From assembly GCA_017979445.1 (NCBI GenBank), contig CM030711.1, positions 5,797,221-5,861,220 of the forward strand: a stretch of DNA of 64,000 bases. The letters run 5' to 3'. The notes under the pieces are model-generated. The model was not told where the DNA came from, made no database searches, and worked only from the letters and a program-made list of their open reading frames with translations. Shown here one piece after another: positions 39,366-52,478 of the stretch. This stretch comes from Akebia trifoliata (taxonomy: Eukaryota; Streptophyta; Magnoliopsida; Ranunculales; Lardizabalaceae). Within the stretch, counting starts at the first letter, position 1, and every line of letters starts with the position of its first letter. Both the position numbers and the translations under genes were made by a program.

Positions 39366-40516
39366 ATTTTAACAAAGAATAATGTTGAAGTGAACTCAAT
39401 ATTGGATCTGACATCGCACACTCTGATGTAAAAGTATAGGAGAACCATATATACTTTTCTTGAGATACGAGTAAAAATTTATGTGGTTCCTATTTAATTT
39501 CACATCAAGATGTGCGACATGAGATCCAATCTTGAGGTCACTCCAACACAACTCTTCAACAAAATATTTTTTAATTGTTTTATTATTCTGATTCATTATA
39601 AATATATTAAGAGGGAACTATTTTGGTTGATTTTCTTAATCAATTCTTCCTTTATTCCGACGATAAGGAAAGGCCTTTTAAATTCAAAATCAAAATTAGT
39701 TCCCCAATTAATTTACTCAATGAAGTAAAGAAATGGCCAATGTGCCATCACTGCCAAGGACATTGCACCAAATGCATTTATTTTATATCCAAATTTTCGG
39801 TGGATTTGGGATCTTGTAATTGGTTTTCAAATGATTTTGAAAAGGGAATGTGATGGGGCTGCACGGAATTTCAAAAAGCTCCACCACGAAAAAGATGACT
39901 GAGCATTTGTATTCAAAGTTATTTCTTACTCAGCTTTTGAATTTCGTTGACATTTTCTCCTTCTTTTTCATTTTTGTGAAGTATCATTTTGTCCCGGACC
40001 ACACACCATTGACTTACTCACCTTTTACTTAAAACAAGTTTCAAAGGCTCTCTTTCCTTCTTAATTAAGGAATGTTTACACCAACAATGTTTCAAAAATC
40101 TTCTAAGACGAGTCTTCTCGATTTCATTTGTGGACTGGTCAAGACATCACTATTGAGGTCTTTCTTCTTCTTCTTCATGGTTCATAGATCGCAAAAACAT
40201 TCTTCGTAGATGCAAATTTAGGATCTAAAACCATGGTTTACAATGCTTTATCTTTTATTAATTTTTAAAGAAAAAGTTAATTGTCTTTAACAACATTTGA
40301 GGCTCTTTATCAAAAAAAAACAAACAACAGAGATGGGAGGAATTTGAGACTAGAAAAAGTCCTTTATTTTATCTTCATTTTTACTATCTTTAGTGTTTCA
40401 ATAATTATTTAACAAAATGGCCTTTAAGATAATTCGATATGAAACGAAAGCACCCCATTGATCGTGAGTATCATAAGTATATATAATTTAAAATTGCATA
40501 ATATATATAATTCAAT

Positions 40517-40630
40517 CCAACTAAAGGTGCCAACTTAGTTAGCTAAGCTAGAAAGGTGTGTGAAGAGCTTTGATCCCACGACTTAGGTTCAAGAACAAAA
40601 AACTCATTGAACCTACTTTCATGCTTATTG
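40517..40630 (+). mobile_element. Possible SINE (AGGTGCCAACTTAGTT family)
   Basis: AGGTGCCAACTTAGTTAGCT (A-box-like) and ACTTAGGTTCAAGAAC (B-box-like) are spaced about 50 bases apart. A related segment at 49421-49510 begins AGGTGCCAACTAGTTTGC. Two copies with tRNA-like boxes suggest a SINE, but the 3' limits are unclear. Confidence 0.35.
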
Positions 40631-40914
40631 CAAGTTAATCCTTCTTGTCTAGAAAAAATTTCAGTCCAACCAAATTTTACGAAGATCTAACCGCGGTCTG
40701 ATCAAAAGTTAATGGCAATCAAAGTTGATTTAAGAACAAGTTTCCAAAGGAAATGTATCATAATTATGCTATTATATATACTTAAATGAAAAACTTTGTT
40801 GCCATTGCCTCAATTAATCCAAGGACACATTCGTGATTCCATACAAACAGAAGGGCTATATAAGTCATTTTATCTCGAAATTACTCTTTTAGCCCTCCTC
40901 TCAAAGTTTTTTTG

Positions 40915-42072
40915 TCAATCTTCCCACGTATCTGAGGCTGGGTCAGCGTATCCAAAGCCGGTTGATGGTCTCATTAGTGACTGGTCATGATCATACCTTG
41001 GGAAATCAACGGCTCCTGTGAAAGATAAAAACTCTCTATCGTTAATGCTGCCACCACCACTAGCACACTCTCCTGCCAGACCCAGAAAGTCTCTAGTCAA
41101 ACGGTCATTTTTCTGCCACGTGGCAAGCTTACCTGAATGAAATTCAAGATAATCAGAAGAGATTCCACTGCCCATGTGACTCATTGTTCCAAACTCACCC
41201 ATCTCTAAACGAGTCAAGGAAGATGCTATGTGACCGACTGACTGAGCTTGTGTGGGCCCAGTGATGGCTGCTGCACCTATATGTGCTGCCTTTTGAAGGA
41301 GTGCAGTGGCTGACATATGAGGGGTGGTGTTAGTGTTGGAGATGAAATTTGGGTGTTTTTGAAGAAAGGGTACTGATGTCGTCATATCTTTGTAGAGTTG
41401 TTGTTCTTGTAAGAAAGGAGAGATGTTTGGGATTTGATGATGATGAGTTTCAGGTTTGATTTGATATGGGTTTGATATAGAATTAGGGTTTTGAGGTGGA
41501 TCCCATGAGGTGAGTGAGATTTGGGTTGGTGGGTTTGGGATATGTTGTTGCTGTTGAGTTGAGAAGGGGAAGGGAGGAGGTGGGTTTTGTGGGTGAAGAT
41601 GAAGAGGTTGGTCTGTTTGGTTTGTTGTTGTAAATGTGTTTGTGGAGGAGAGTCTTGCACTCTCTTCAGCTAAAGCATCACAGAATGCTCTGTGAGTGAT
41701 GAAGCTGTCCTTCCTGCAAATTTGACATATTTAGAGACAAATTAAGTTAACTAAGTGACTAAATTAAGGTAAACTTATAAAGAACTAAGGATTAAGGAGG
41801 ACTACTCTTGCATGAAAAAAGAGATGAGCCAAACAGCTAGGGAGATCAAGAAATTAGAGGGTTAAATGTTTAGAGAATTCTTTTGAATAAAATAAGAAAG
41901 AATCAAGAATGAAGGGTGGGATAGCTTCAAAATACAAAATTAGATAATGGGAATCCAAAAAGAAATAAAAGGAGAGGCTTAGAATTCATGCATGAGAAAT
42001 AGGTAGGCATTGAGAAGTCATAAAGCTTGCAAAATGCAAAGTGGGCCTTCAAACTTCAAAGTAAAATGATCC

Positions 42073-42123
<51 letters not shown>

Positions 42124-43861
42124 ATGACCAATGAGTGAGGTTAGGCATGCAAAAATTATGGAAACATGGATTTCGTGGTTTGAAATTTTGAACAGTAACT
42201 AAATAGAGACGGTCTTTAGTAATCATGCATGAAAATGGGTATAAAATTGAAACCCCACACACATCTAATGATGAAGGAAATATAAAAAACAAATATTCAT
42301 CTCAGATATTTGACAGATTTATCAGTTTTCATTATTAGATCTATTTCAGATTCTGAGGGACTCTGCAAGAAAAATAGTAGTTTGTGTAGTAAGAATTAAT
42401 CTCATATTTATCATCCATGAAAGACCCAAAAGAAATAAAACTAAGAATCTCTACTTTTTCTTAGACAAGTGTAAATATTCATCATAACTTCTTGAGAGCT
42501 AAGTACCCAAAAAGAACAACAAAAAGAAAAACAAGACCTTGTATGACAATGGCAATGTAACTAAAACCATAAATTCTAAGTTCACATAAAAACCAAAATG
42601 GTTCTAAATATCGATTTTTAAGTCATGGATATGGACATCAGATATTAATGGAATTTTTCTTCATAAACACACTCACTAATAAAAAAATTTAAGAGAAGAA
42701 AGTTTCAAACTAGCCAGTAAATCACAGTCAGTGACTCAGTGTAGCAATTAAACCTCCAGTTGTATAGATTTTTGTTTCTTTTCTTTTGTCTTTCATATAT
42801 TTAGGCATGCTAGGTTTCAGAGACATTTTCTTTCTTTCAGTTTGTCTCCAATATATCGGTAGTAACAAACACTTGTATTTAATGGTTTCCACTTTCATGC
42901 AACCTGCCAATGCATTTAATAAGTTTCAGAAATATTCCAACTAAGCTTACCACTCTTATGTAAGAACAGATCCAAAACAAAGCCCATTGAAACAAAAAAC
43001 AAAGACTCTCCCAAAGCTAATTTGACTTCCCACTTTGACCAAATTTCAGGCCCATTGTAGTCAAAGAAGTGAAGACTAAGTGATAAAAAAGATGATGAAA
43101 ATTTGAGAAATAAGCAGACATACTGACCTCAAAGAACATGTTAATTAAAAAAAAATAAAGAAAATAAATTACCTTGAAAAAAGGGTTCCACAATCACATC
43201 TATACTCTCTTGTTCCACATGTTTTCAAATGAGCTTTCCAATCTGATTGAACTGCATATCTCTTTGAACACTTGTCACACTTCCATTTCTTTTCTCCATG
43301 TTTTCTACAGTAGTGTTTCTTGATTCCCGTTAGATCACCAAGAGCCCTTGAAGGGTGATGATGAACACATGAGGGTTCTGGGCACACGTAGACTCTCTTT
43401 CTTATCTCTGTACTTGTTCTCTGCTTCAGCTTCCATGGAAGGTTATGGCCTCTCCTGTGAAGCTGTAAATTCTGATCTCTTTGAAAACCTTTGTTGCAGA
43501 TCTCACATACAAATCTATTTATGGTCAATAGATCTTTTGGTGTTAAAGCAATCACTTCAGCATCTGGATCTAAAACCATCAAAATTTTAAAAAATAAATA
43601 ATAAATAATAAAAAGAAAGAAAGAAAGATAAAAAACAAAACAATTTAGAAAAAAAAATAGAGAAAATTTAAGAGATGAAATAAGAATCTTACCTGGGTTT
43701 CCAGGAAGGCCTCTCTTCTTTTTTATCTTGTTTTCCTGATGAGGAGAGATGGATGAGAAAATAGGATTTAAGCTACTAAAATCCTGAACTCTAGTAACAG
43801 AAGAGTTACTAATAGCTTCCTCAGACAGAGAAGTTGAACTGGACATGGTTGCAGGAAACAT
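40915..43861 (-). CDS. IDD: INDETERMINATE DOMAIN (IDD) C2H2 zinc-finger transcription factor
   Basis: Three exons on the minus strand: 43861-43693, 43569-43173 and 41713-40915; GT-AG junctions; 454 residues. The ID domain begins after a basic nuclear-localisation stretch (KIKKKRGLPGN, residues 45-55). It contains the four zinc fingers in the standard order: FVCEICNKGFQRDQNLQLHR, YVCPEPSCVHHHPSRALGDL...KKHYCRKH, WKCDKCSKRYAVQSDWKAH...C, and YRCDCGTLFSRKDSFITHRA. The C-terminal half is Pro/Gln/His-rich and has the two conserved IDD motifs MSATALLQKAAHIG and TRDFLGL. IDD proteins are plant nuclear regulators, many partnering with DELLA or SCR/SHR proteins. Exon sizes match the usual IDD gene structure. 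MFPATMSSST at 43861 is the preferred start; MSSST six residues... later (43846) is an alternative. The exact IDD member is not decided. Confidence 0.95.
42075..42121. repeat. (GA)n microsatellite in IDD intron 2
   Basis: An uninterrupted GA run of 47 bases inside the 1,459-bp second intron; it gives a false poly-Ser-Leu frame on the minus strand. Confidence 0.97.
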
Positions 43862-46800
43862 GCCTATGAAGACAAACTTGATAGAGGAAATCAAACAAAA
43901 CCCAATTGTCTGATCTCTTTGTTTCTTTGATTTCTTATACTAGCTCACCCTTATTTCAACAACCCACTTTACTTAGTTAGTAGTACATGATGAAACAAGA
44001 AGAACAACAACCAAGAAATAGAAATATCTCAGATTTGGATCAGAGGTACAGGTGGCAGTGATAATTAGTCTCAGAAAGGAATCATTTGATGATGGGTTGC
44101 AAAAGAAATTAAATCTCGTGAAGAGATGATGATGGGTGGTTTTCTCATAGTCACTATCTACTACTGGATTGCTTGTATCAGCAACTCTGCAGCATAAATA
44201 AGAAACCTCTTTTTTACTATCTTACAAACCCATCCAACCAACCATGCAATTAAGCATGGAAAAGAACAAGACAATATATTGGTTTTTTTAATTTTCTTTC
44301 CTCCCAAAATATCATCCCCTTCTCTCTATTTATGTTAAAAGAAAATAAAAAGAGAGACAACAAAGATAATTTCAGTAATTGGGTATAGTTGTAGTGTTTT
44401 TTTTCAGAGAAATGATAATTACAGAGGCAGACTATGAAGAAGGGTTGGCAAATTAGATAAAGATAATAAAAATAAAGATACCCAGATGAGAAAAAAGACC
44501 CAAAAAAAGTGAGGAATTCTGGAAAGCAAAGGAGAGAAAGAGAGAGGTGGATGAGGCCGACATAAGCACAGACCAAGAATCTCAGCCCACCCCACAGTTG
44601 ATTCAGCTAATTTTATGTATTTTTTTTCCTTTCTCTCTCTCTCTAAGAGTGACGTTAGCACTTTCTGTCTTTTACTCTGGTCCTGTTATAAAACACCCAA
44701 ACCCTAAAAAGGACTTTGATTTGAATGGAATGATATTAAAAGGAGAGCTTGATTACAACAAGGGTTAGGGCAAAGCTTGAAAAGCTAGGAAGGTAAAGGC
44801 TAAGAGGAGAGAGAGGTCACAACCTTTCTAAGACCCACATCCAGCATGATTGGTTCATTGATTGACTCTTAACAAAGCTATTTTAATAATGTCTATTCAA
44901 CAATCTTAACCCCCCCTCTAAAACCCATTTCTTTATACACCCTTCTTCTTTCTTCTTTCTTCTTTCTTCTTATATAGGCTTCAAATCATTGTTTCTTAAT
45001 CCTTGATCACACCCTAATTAAAGATTAAAACATAAGAAAGGTTTGGCTCAAATTATAATCTCAACTTTACAAAACATTATAAGACTGGTTCAAACAATTT
45101 CAATAATTATTTACAATTATGACTAAACTCATAAAATCTTAAATCCAAAAAAAAGAAATTTGTCAAAAAAAAAAAAAAAAAAGGATAGTTTCTATAGGCA
45201 CCCCAATTTTTACCTGTTCTCAATCATTCACTTATTTTCTTTATTTTTAATTAGGTGTGATAACCAAGAGTTAGGGTGCCCATAGTAGCTCTCCTTTTTT
45301 TTTTCTTTTCATATAAAATAATTTTATCTATTTTTTTAAATAATTGTATCCTTTTTTTGTTATTTACAAAAGTACCTGTGGGCTTCGTTTTTTTAATCAA
45401 CCCCCCATGGGCTTTTTATCTTGTTTGATTCATATTCTTGATCTTTCTCTTAACTATTGTTAATTATAACTCTTGATCATGTGGTCATGCCAAGGAATAT
45501 ATTTTGATAATCAAGTCAGTTTAATAAAAGTAATACTCTTAGAGATGCTAACATGTATTGTGCTCCAAATTTTATGCGTCACCCATTTTACATTGAGGTT
45601 ATGTATCTACTTATAAATCAAGTTTAGTTGTGTACACATTTGGGAAATGTGCTTGTAATCATTGTGCAAGTTCATTTGGAGGATGTGCATGACGTCGATT
45701 TGCAGTCAAAATTCTATATGTACTTGTGGTCTTGAACTGGTGCTCGCAGAACTCAATTTCTGATAGATCAACATTTTTCTTTGAACAAGAATCAATAGAT
45801 CAAACATATCATGGATTCAGTGCAAATTTTTTCGACTCCCAAACTATTGTGTACTAAAGTAGAATCCAAATCATTATCCTTATTCCAGCTTTATTTTTTT
45901 ATTATTGGAACCATAGTCACAAAAAATCCTATTTCTTTTGAATAATTCTTGTTTAAAATGCATTTTCTATGTCTAACTATTAAAACAATAAATAAAAATC
46001 TACCTTTTCAAAATAAAATATATAAACACTATTTTTATTTTTTAAATGCATTTTTTTTAAAATGTTTTATACACTTTTTTCTAATAAAAATAAATCATTT
46101 TTTTTAAACCTATATATGATTAATGTCTATGACGTTATGATTTTCTGTTATTTTGTACATTGTTTAATGTAGGATTTGATGTTATGATTTTTTTTTAATT
46201 TTTTTCAATAATGTGTTATTTTGCTCAATAGATATATTGTTTTAGGATCATATAATGTATAGTTATGCGTGAAAACATGTTATCATGCATATGAATATTT
46301 TTTTCTCAAAAATATATTGAAAACTTAAAATAAATGTATCATAATTACATCATGAATACATTTTTTTTATTTATAATTTATAATATATTATTTTGTATTC
46401 ATCATTTTTCCCCTTTTTTCTCGTTTCTTTCTTGTTTTCTCCATTTTTTCTAAAGTTTTCTCTTCCCACTTTAAACTTGTATCCTGACTTGGTGACTATG
46501 ATTTGAATTGATAAGAACTAGATTCTCAAGCCAGAATTTTAAACTTAGAAACCTTGACTTAGATGCCTATCATGTTGATTACTTGCAAGTCAACTTAAAC
46601 GAGTCAAATAAAAGTGTATTAAATTTGAGTATTGATGAAGGCACATGGTTTGATATGCAGCTGACATGGCAAGGGCATAGAACCGCACATATTTTCTTGT
46701 GTATCCCGATGAAACAGATCTATGATTCTTTGCCTTTGCCAAGTCAACAACGTACCAAATCATTAAATTTATAAATATTTTTATTATTATTTTAAAATAA

Positions 46801-47732
46801 AATTCTTTAAAAAATATTAAATATATAGAAACATAACTTGTCCAATTTTTTTACTTACTTGATATTTTGAGTTGACTCAATCGAATTGATAAGTTGACTA
46901 AATGAATTATCATAGAGTTTTTTTAGGCCACTTCTAAATCCAATTGAGTCAAGTTGATTCGACTCCAAGAGTTTTGAAATTATGGTCCAGACTAGATGAT
47001 ACCTTCAGACAACCATAATATACATATAACTCTATCCAAACTACCAACTCTCCAAAAATATTTTCTTTTAAGAGATTTTACTTAATTTTCTACAAATTTG
47101 GTATTTGAATTTAAGAGAAATTTTAGTTTTTCATTCACTTATTAGTTTTCTCCTCATTCACTCTTTCATTTATCATATACGACAGAGTGCACAGTAAAAG
47201 TGGCTGATCTTAAACACCACCATGAGAATTTTAAAATCCTATCTCCTCTTTTTTTTCTACTTTCAACTTTTTTTTATTCCAATTCCAAACTCAAACCCAA
47301 ACCCAAAGCCAATGGATAGATAAGTAGATATAAAGGGACTGCTTTACCCCTATACTTTTAGAAATCCAAAGTAAATTAACTTGAAATTGGCATAGTTGGA
47401 AGGGTAAATTTGTCATAATTTATGTTATTTTGTAACGTAAAGGATTCCTCGTGGCAGCCCTTTAGTCCCAACGGTCAGCATGGGACGAGGCGACATGGTT
47501 ACCTCAATCTGAAGGACTCACATGTGTAGGGCCCAACTCTCTTGCTGCGTCTAGTCTTGGAAATTGGAATTCTAAGTGGGTTGATAGTGATAGTACCATC
47601 CAACGGTCTAGAGAGCGTTCGATGGTCTTAATTTATGTTTATGAGTGCGAGTCCCAAGTCTTTGAGTTTTGAAGATGATTAATTTTGAAGATTAAAATTT
47701 AAGACTTCAAAATGACTATTTTTAAGGGATTT

Positions 47733-47930
47733 TGTTAAACATGTACCCTAAGATACACATTAAGATACAATAAATACACTTTGAAAATATATATATATAT
47801 ATATTTTTGCCAAAAATGCTCTTAAAAAAATTACTTTTTATTTATTTATTTATAAAAATACCCTCAGATTCCAATCTCCAAAGTGTATTTATTGCACTTT
47901 AATGTATGTCCTTAGGGCACATGTTAACCA
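47733..47930. mobile_element. MITE, family with AATAAATACACTTTG arms (copy 2)
   Basis: The left arm GTTAAACATGTACCCTAAGA, ACAATAAATACACTTTG pairs with the right arm CAAAGTGTATTTATTGCACT, CCTTAGGGCACATGTTAACC, about 50 bases each. A (TA)n run and A/T-rich DNA form the loop. Same family as 39190-39365. Confidence 0.75.
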
Positions 47931-48353
47931 GACCCAATTTTAGCGGGACAAGGGGAGGGGGGGGGGGTGTTTTAAAGACTATAAATTGAAAATGAGGGCA
48001 TTCAAGTCATATTATTAGTCTATTAAGTCAATTCGTTTAGAACAAATTTACATAGTTTTGGTATTTATTTCAGGGGTTGAAACAAACGATTAAAGAGATG
48101 AGTGTATAAAGGTTTTGGGGTTTGTGTTTGTGATTAATTTAAACTCGAGTGATTCTTTTCTGTAGAATTCTTCTTTGATCTTATGGTGAATGAAGATTTG
48201 ATTCACCTATGGACATATGCATAACCAACATAAATCTTGAATTTCCTTTGATTTTGCTCAACATATTCTTGTTCTTAATCATGACAGGGTTTTCTGCATT
48301 TTTGCACATGCAACATGATACAATCTTCGTTTAAAGGGTGAATTGCCATTTCA

Positions 48354-48592
48354 TGAGTTGAATTTGACGAATTTACGATTCCGGCTCACCATTCATTTTA
48401 ATTACCAAAATGTGAAGGATTTCAAGTGATTTTTTCGCAAGTATAAAGTGTCTATCTCACTAAAAATAGCGAAAACTGCGAGATAGTCACTTTAAACCTG
48501 CAAAATTGTCCTCCAAATTAGTTACCGTACACGTTTTGATAATTAAAATGACCAGTGAGCTAGAATTGTAAATTCGTCAAAAGTTGATCACA
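48354..48592. mobile_element. Foldback element with 100-bp arms
   Basis: The left arm TTGAATTTGACGAATTTACG, CATTTTAATTACCAAAA, AAAGTGTCTATCTC is mirrored by the right arm GAGATAGTCACTTTAAACCT, TTTTGATAATTAAAATGACC, GTAAATTCGTCAAAAGTTGA. A loop of about 20 bases. MITE-like, non-coding; superfamily not determined. Confidence 0.75.
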
Positions 48593-49420
48593 TGTTCATA
48601 AATATCTCTAGTTTAAACTCATTCATGAGGACTCTCTTAGCATTATATTTGTAAAAGTAAAGAAGCATATGGAATTTCCTATGGACTAGTTGTTGTTTTC
48701 TAGGAATTAATATAAGTTTTTCAAGGAAACATTTTTCTAGGAACCCTTAGGAGGAATCTCTCATCTAACCTTTTATTTAATAGAGTTGTGATAATCTGAC
48801 TCCCTTTTTGTACGCTACCTTCATGGAACCATAGATCCTTTACTTCGAGATACTCAAAGATATATATTTATGGTTTTGTACGATTCTATGAAGAGAGCGT
48901 ACAAAGAGAGTATAAACAAAAAAAAAAGTCAAATTATCATGACTCTGTTTAATATTGGGTCTCAAAATAAGTTTGAGGCTAGTGTTTTAATTACGTTTGT
49001 GCGTTGATATTATAGTGGTAAAATGGATTGTACATTATGAGTGATTCCTTGTAAGCTCGTTTTAAGATTTCTATGAGGAAGTGAGATTATAACCCTATTT
49101 TACTATAACTGTACTTTTCACGAAAATAGTAAAGGGATCGCATCATCACCGATGGATATTGTAGTCAATCTTGTCAAATCATGTAAAGATTATGTTTCTT
49201 AGATTGCTTTCTTATTTGTTTCATCGTGAATGACAATAATCTAAGTAAGAATGCAAAAAATATTTCTTTTAAAAATTAGAAATCGATCTATATTTTTTTA
49301 ATAAATATTTTACCAAGGGATCTGATTAGAACTCTATAATTAAGAGTGTTTGGGCAAGAGTACTACCAAGATGGGTAATCTCCTAAGAAATCCTCATGTT
49401 GCACCCCTCTTTTTTTTCTA

Positions 49421-49510
49421 GGTGCCAACTAGTTTGCTTGATAAAGTTTTGAGTGATGATACCAAAGACTCGAGTTTGAATCTCACAAGCACCAAGTTAC
49501 TGAACTCATT
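49421..49510 (+). mobile_element. Possible SINE, second member of the family
   Basis: It begins AGGTGCCAACTAGTTTGCTT and has ACTCGAGTTTGAATCTCAC, a B-box-like stretch, about 50 bases on. It resembles 40517-40630. Confidence 0.33.
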
Positions 49511-52437
49511 AAAAACAGATTTACCAATTAAAAAAAAAGGAAGGAAAGAAATAGATTTGTAATATGATGATTTAAAGTTAAAGTATATGTGTTTTTCTTT
49601 TTCGAATGAATCAAAAATACCGACTTACCGAGTTGATGAAGTATGTGACTAAGTGACACATAACAAGAGACCTGCAAAATTCGACTAGAACTAATAATCA
49701 AACGGAGTATAATCAACTATAGCCAATTTTCCCTACACATGGTGCAACTACTAGCCTTGGTAAGGTTTTCTAGTCTGATCAGCTATGTAGGCTAAGCTTT
49801 ACTCTACAAACATGGAGGTCGGTTCACTATCTGCAAAAAAAAAAAATTTGTTTTAAAGTGGTGAACCAACAACATGATACCATGTGTTCGGAGAAAAGAG
49901 TAAAATCTAACAATTAGTACTTAACCCATATTCTCCTACATTTTTCTCTCCTCTTAACAATTCCTCATATTTTTCAATACACATGACATCGTACCATTGA
50001 TTCATCAGCTTAATTAGCATAACTTTTTTGAAATGCAATCAAGAATTAAGACAAATCCCCCACCCAAAACAATAATAACACTATGACCCTTAACGGTGCA
50101 ATCTCTCACATCTTCTCCCATTATAGAAATGAGAGCATATCCTTTATGATACTTATTTCTTAGTACCTTATAATACATTTTAAACGATTGAAAGTATGAA
50201 AAAAAAAAAAAAAATGAAACAATGAAAAAGATAAAAAAAAATTGCATAAAACATAAGGATTTATGTGGTTCAGCAGTATACCTACGTCTACGAATTAGAT
50301 CAAGAACAATCATTATTTTCTTTCAAGTTATATAATCCTAATTGGGAGTTGCTAAAATGTGCCTATCTTCCCAATCCCCCCACCCAAAAAAAATCCTTTA
50401 AAAAATATTTCACTTTTTTTTTTAACCCTTAAAATTTTGGGTTGGGGATTCACCCCGAGACCCTACGAAAGAAGGGGGCGATGCCCAAGAAATTTACACA
50501 ACAGAGAGAGCATCATATCTAGAAAATAACAAAATCTAATTATTTAGATTTAGAGGCACGATGCGTTTATTTTTCTAACGTGGCGCTGTGTCATCCATCC
50601 ATAAAGTTGTTGGACATTACTATGAGAGAGTCAGAGAAAGAGAGAGCAAATACCTATGTATGGCAAGTGAGGGAGCATGGAGAAATCATTTTACATCAGC
50701 CCATCATATCTTTTATAAAGAGATATATGTTCTCATAATAGGTATAGCATCTGTGCAGTCTCCCCTACACTCATTTTCTTTTAATAATTTTTTTATATTT
50801 ACAATGAGAGAGAGAGAGAAAGAAAGAGAGATTGAGAAAAAGAATGTGAAAACCAATCAATGCAGGCCCTACCTTATTCACGGGTCCTATTATCAGATTC
50901 TCTTCATTTTTCTCATTTTTCTAAGGGACTTGGATGTTGTGTTTGGAGAAGTACAGACCCACTAATAATGAGTAACTAAATCAGAGATAATAAATATACT
51001 TAGATGAACACTCACACACATATATTACCACACCGACAAGAAGCAGAGAGTCGTCACTTTCATGTGCCAACTTCCTTTATGTGTCAAGAGGCACAGTAAT
51101 CACTATTATACCAACTAATTGATGCAATCCTCACCAAAGTGAATGAACCAATTAGTACCCTTTCATAATTATTTTTTTATGAGTCGCGATCATGAGCAAT
51201 GTCCCGCTCCTATAACAACATAAGGTGTCTACATAGCAAGTTTGGTTGGAGATTAAACACATCGGGCTGCATGCAATGTAGAAAAAAGGCTTGATTAGAA
51301 ATCCGTTGTGTTTAAAACTCTTACTAAAATGTGCCATGTAGACATCGTTCCCATTCTATAGGAACGGAATACCACTTTGGATCCTGATTCTTTTTTTATT
51401 TGGTTTTGATGGCAACAATTACTTCGCTTGCATGTATTTGTCAATCTATTTATCTATTATTGTGTCTAGTCTCATCATTGTTTCAAATCACGACCAAACC
51501 CATTGTGTTTCAAATAAGATGTTTGTGTGAGACTATTCGCATTGAATATCTTACTCATTGTTGATAAAGATGTCTCGGGAGATATTTTTAAAATTTCAGC
51601 CGAGTCAATAAAATTTAGGCAAGTCAACTGGTTTTTTTTTAAAAGAAAATATCATGACTAAAAGAATTTTTTCATAATTTAAATATTTATTATATCTAAA
51701 TAAAAATATGATCTTGAAACTAATTATCTTCTCATCCACCTTATTTTATAAAAATATTTACATTATTTTTATGTAAATATATATTGATAAATAATTGTAA
51801 ACTTAGTTAAAGGGTTATCGTTTCCAAGATCAGATGACTTAGACGAGTCATCCCAGTATTGATGAGGGATGAGATGAGATGAAATATTAAGTTTTAAAAT
51901 CATGACCATAGCTTTAACACTCGTCAAGTTACATTGAAAGAAATTCCGTTGACTTCACTTGATTGTATTTCAAGATGATTGTGGCCCCAAGCTTGATGGA
52001 ACCAATTCACCAAGTCATCAAGTGAATTCGTCAATTCAATTGAATCAACTAGCAAAATGCATCAAGTCAGCTTAGAAATTTCACTTATTTTATCATATAT
52101 AATACTAAGTTTGCCCATGCCTATCACACAATCATCCCTCTTTGAGATTAAGGGGTAACAAAAGAAAAAAAATAAAGTTGTAGGGGTATTATTAAGAAAA
52201 AAGTAGAAGGGTAAAGGCAATAGAGTGAAAAGAGTATTCTTAGAAAGAGAGAAGAGAAAATGAATAAAGTTAAAATTGTTCTTCAAGATGCGTGCAAGAT
52301 TGAACCTAAACCACTCTTCATGGGAGATAAACATTAGAGGAAGAAAACATTTCTGTTTTATTATATAGATTTTTGTGAAGCACAAAAAATGAATATTTTT
52401 ACTTATTTTTGTGGAGCGCAAAAAAACACCTTCTATT

Positions 52438-52478
52438 TGGCCAACATTTTGTCTTACATGGGTTAGAAGTTTCGGATG
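52438..52478. mobile_element. Fragment related to the palindromic (TA)n element family
   Basis: GGCCAACATTTTGTCTTACA followed by TGGGTTAGAAGTTTCGGATG resembles the arm of the E3/E4 elements. Only one end remains and no TA tract flanks it. Confidence 0.5.

Larger units (their letters stand above)
33081..40914. other. Gene-poor intergenic region
   Basis: No family-matching coding sequence on either strand. Contents seen: AT-rich low complexity; a (TA)n run at 33800-33819; a partial copy of the NTT-intron MITE family (about 34930-35090); a SINE-like candidate (35225-35420); a GC-richer segment with TATA-like TTATTTATACTAG and GATGTGGGACTA (35960-36200) that could be LTR-derived; compound (TC)n(TA)n at 37335-37405; (CT)n at 38755-38780; a MITE at 39190-39365; and a second SINE-like segment at 40517-40630. 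Confidence 0.6.
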
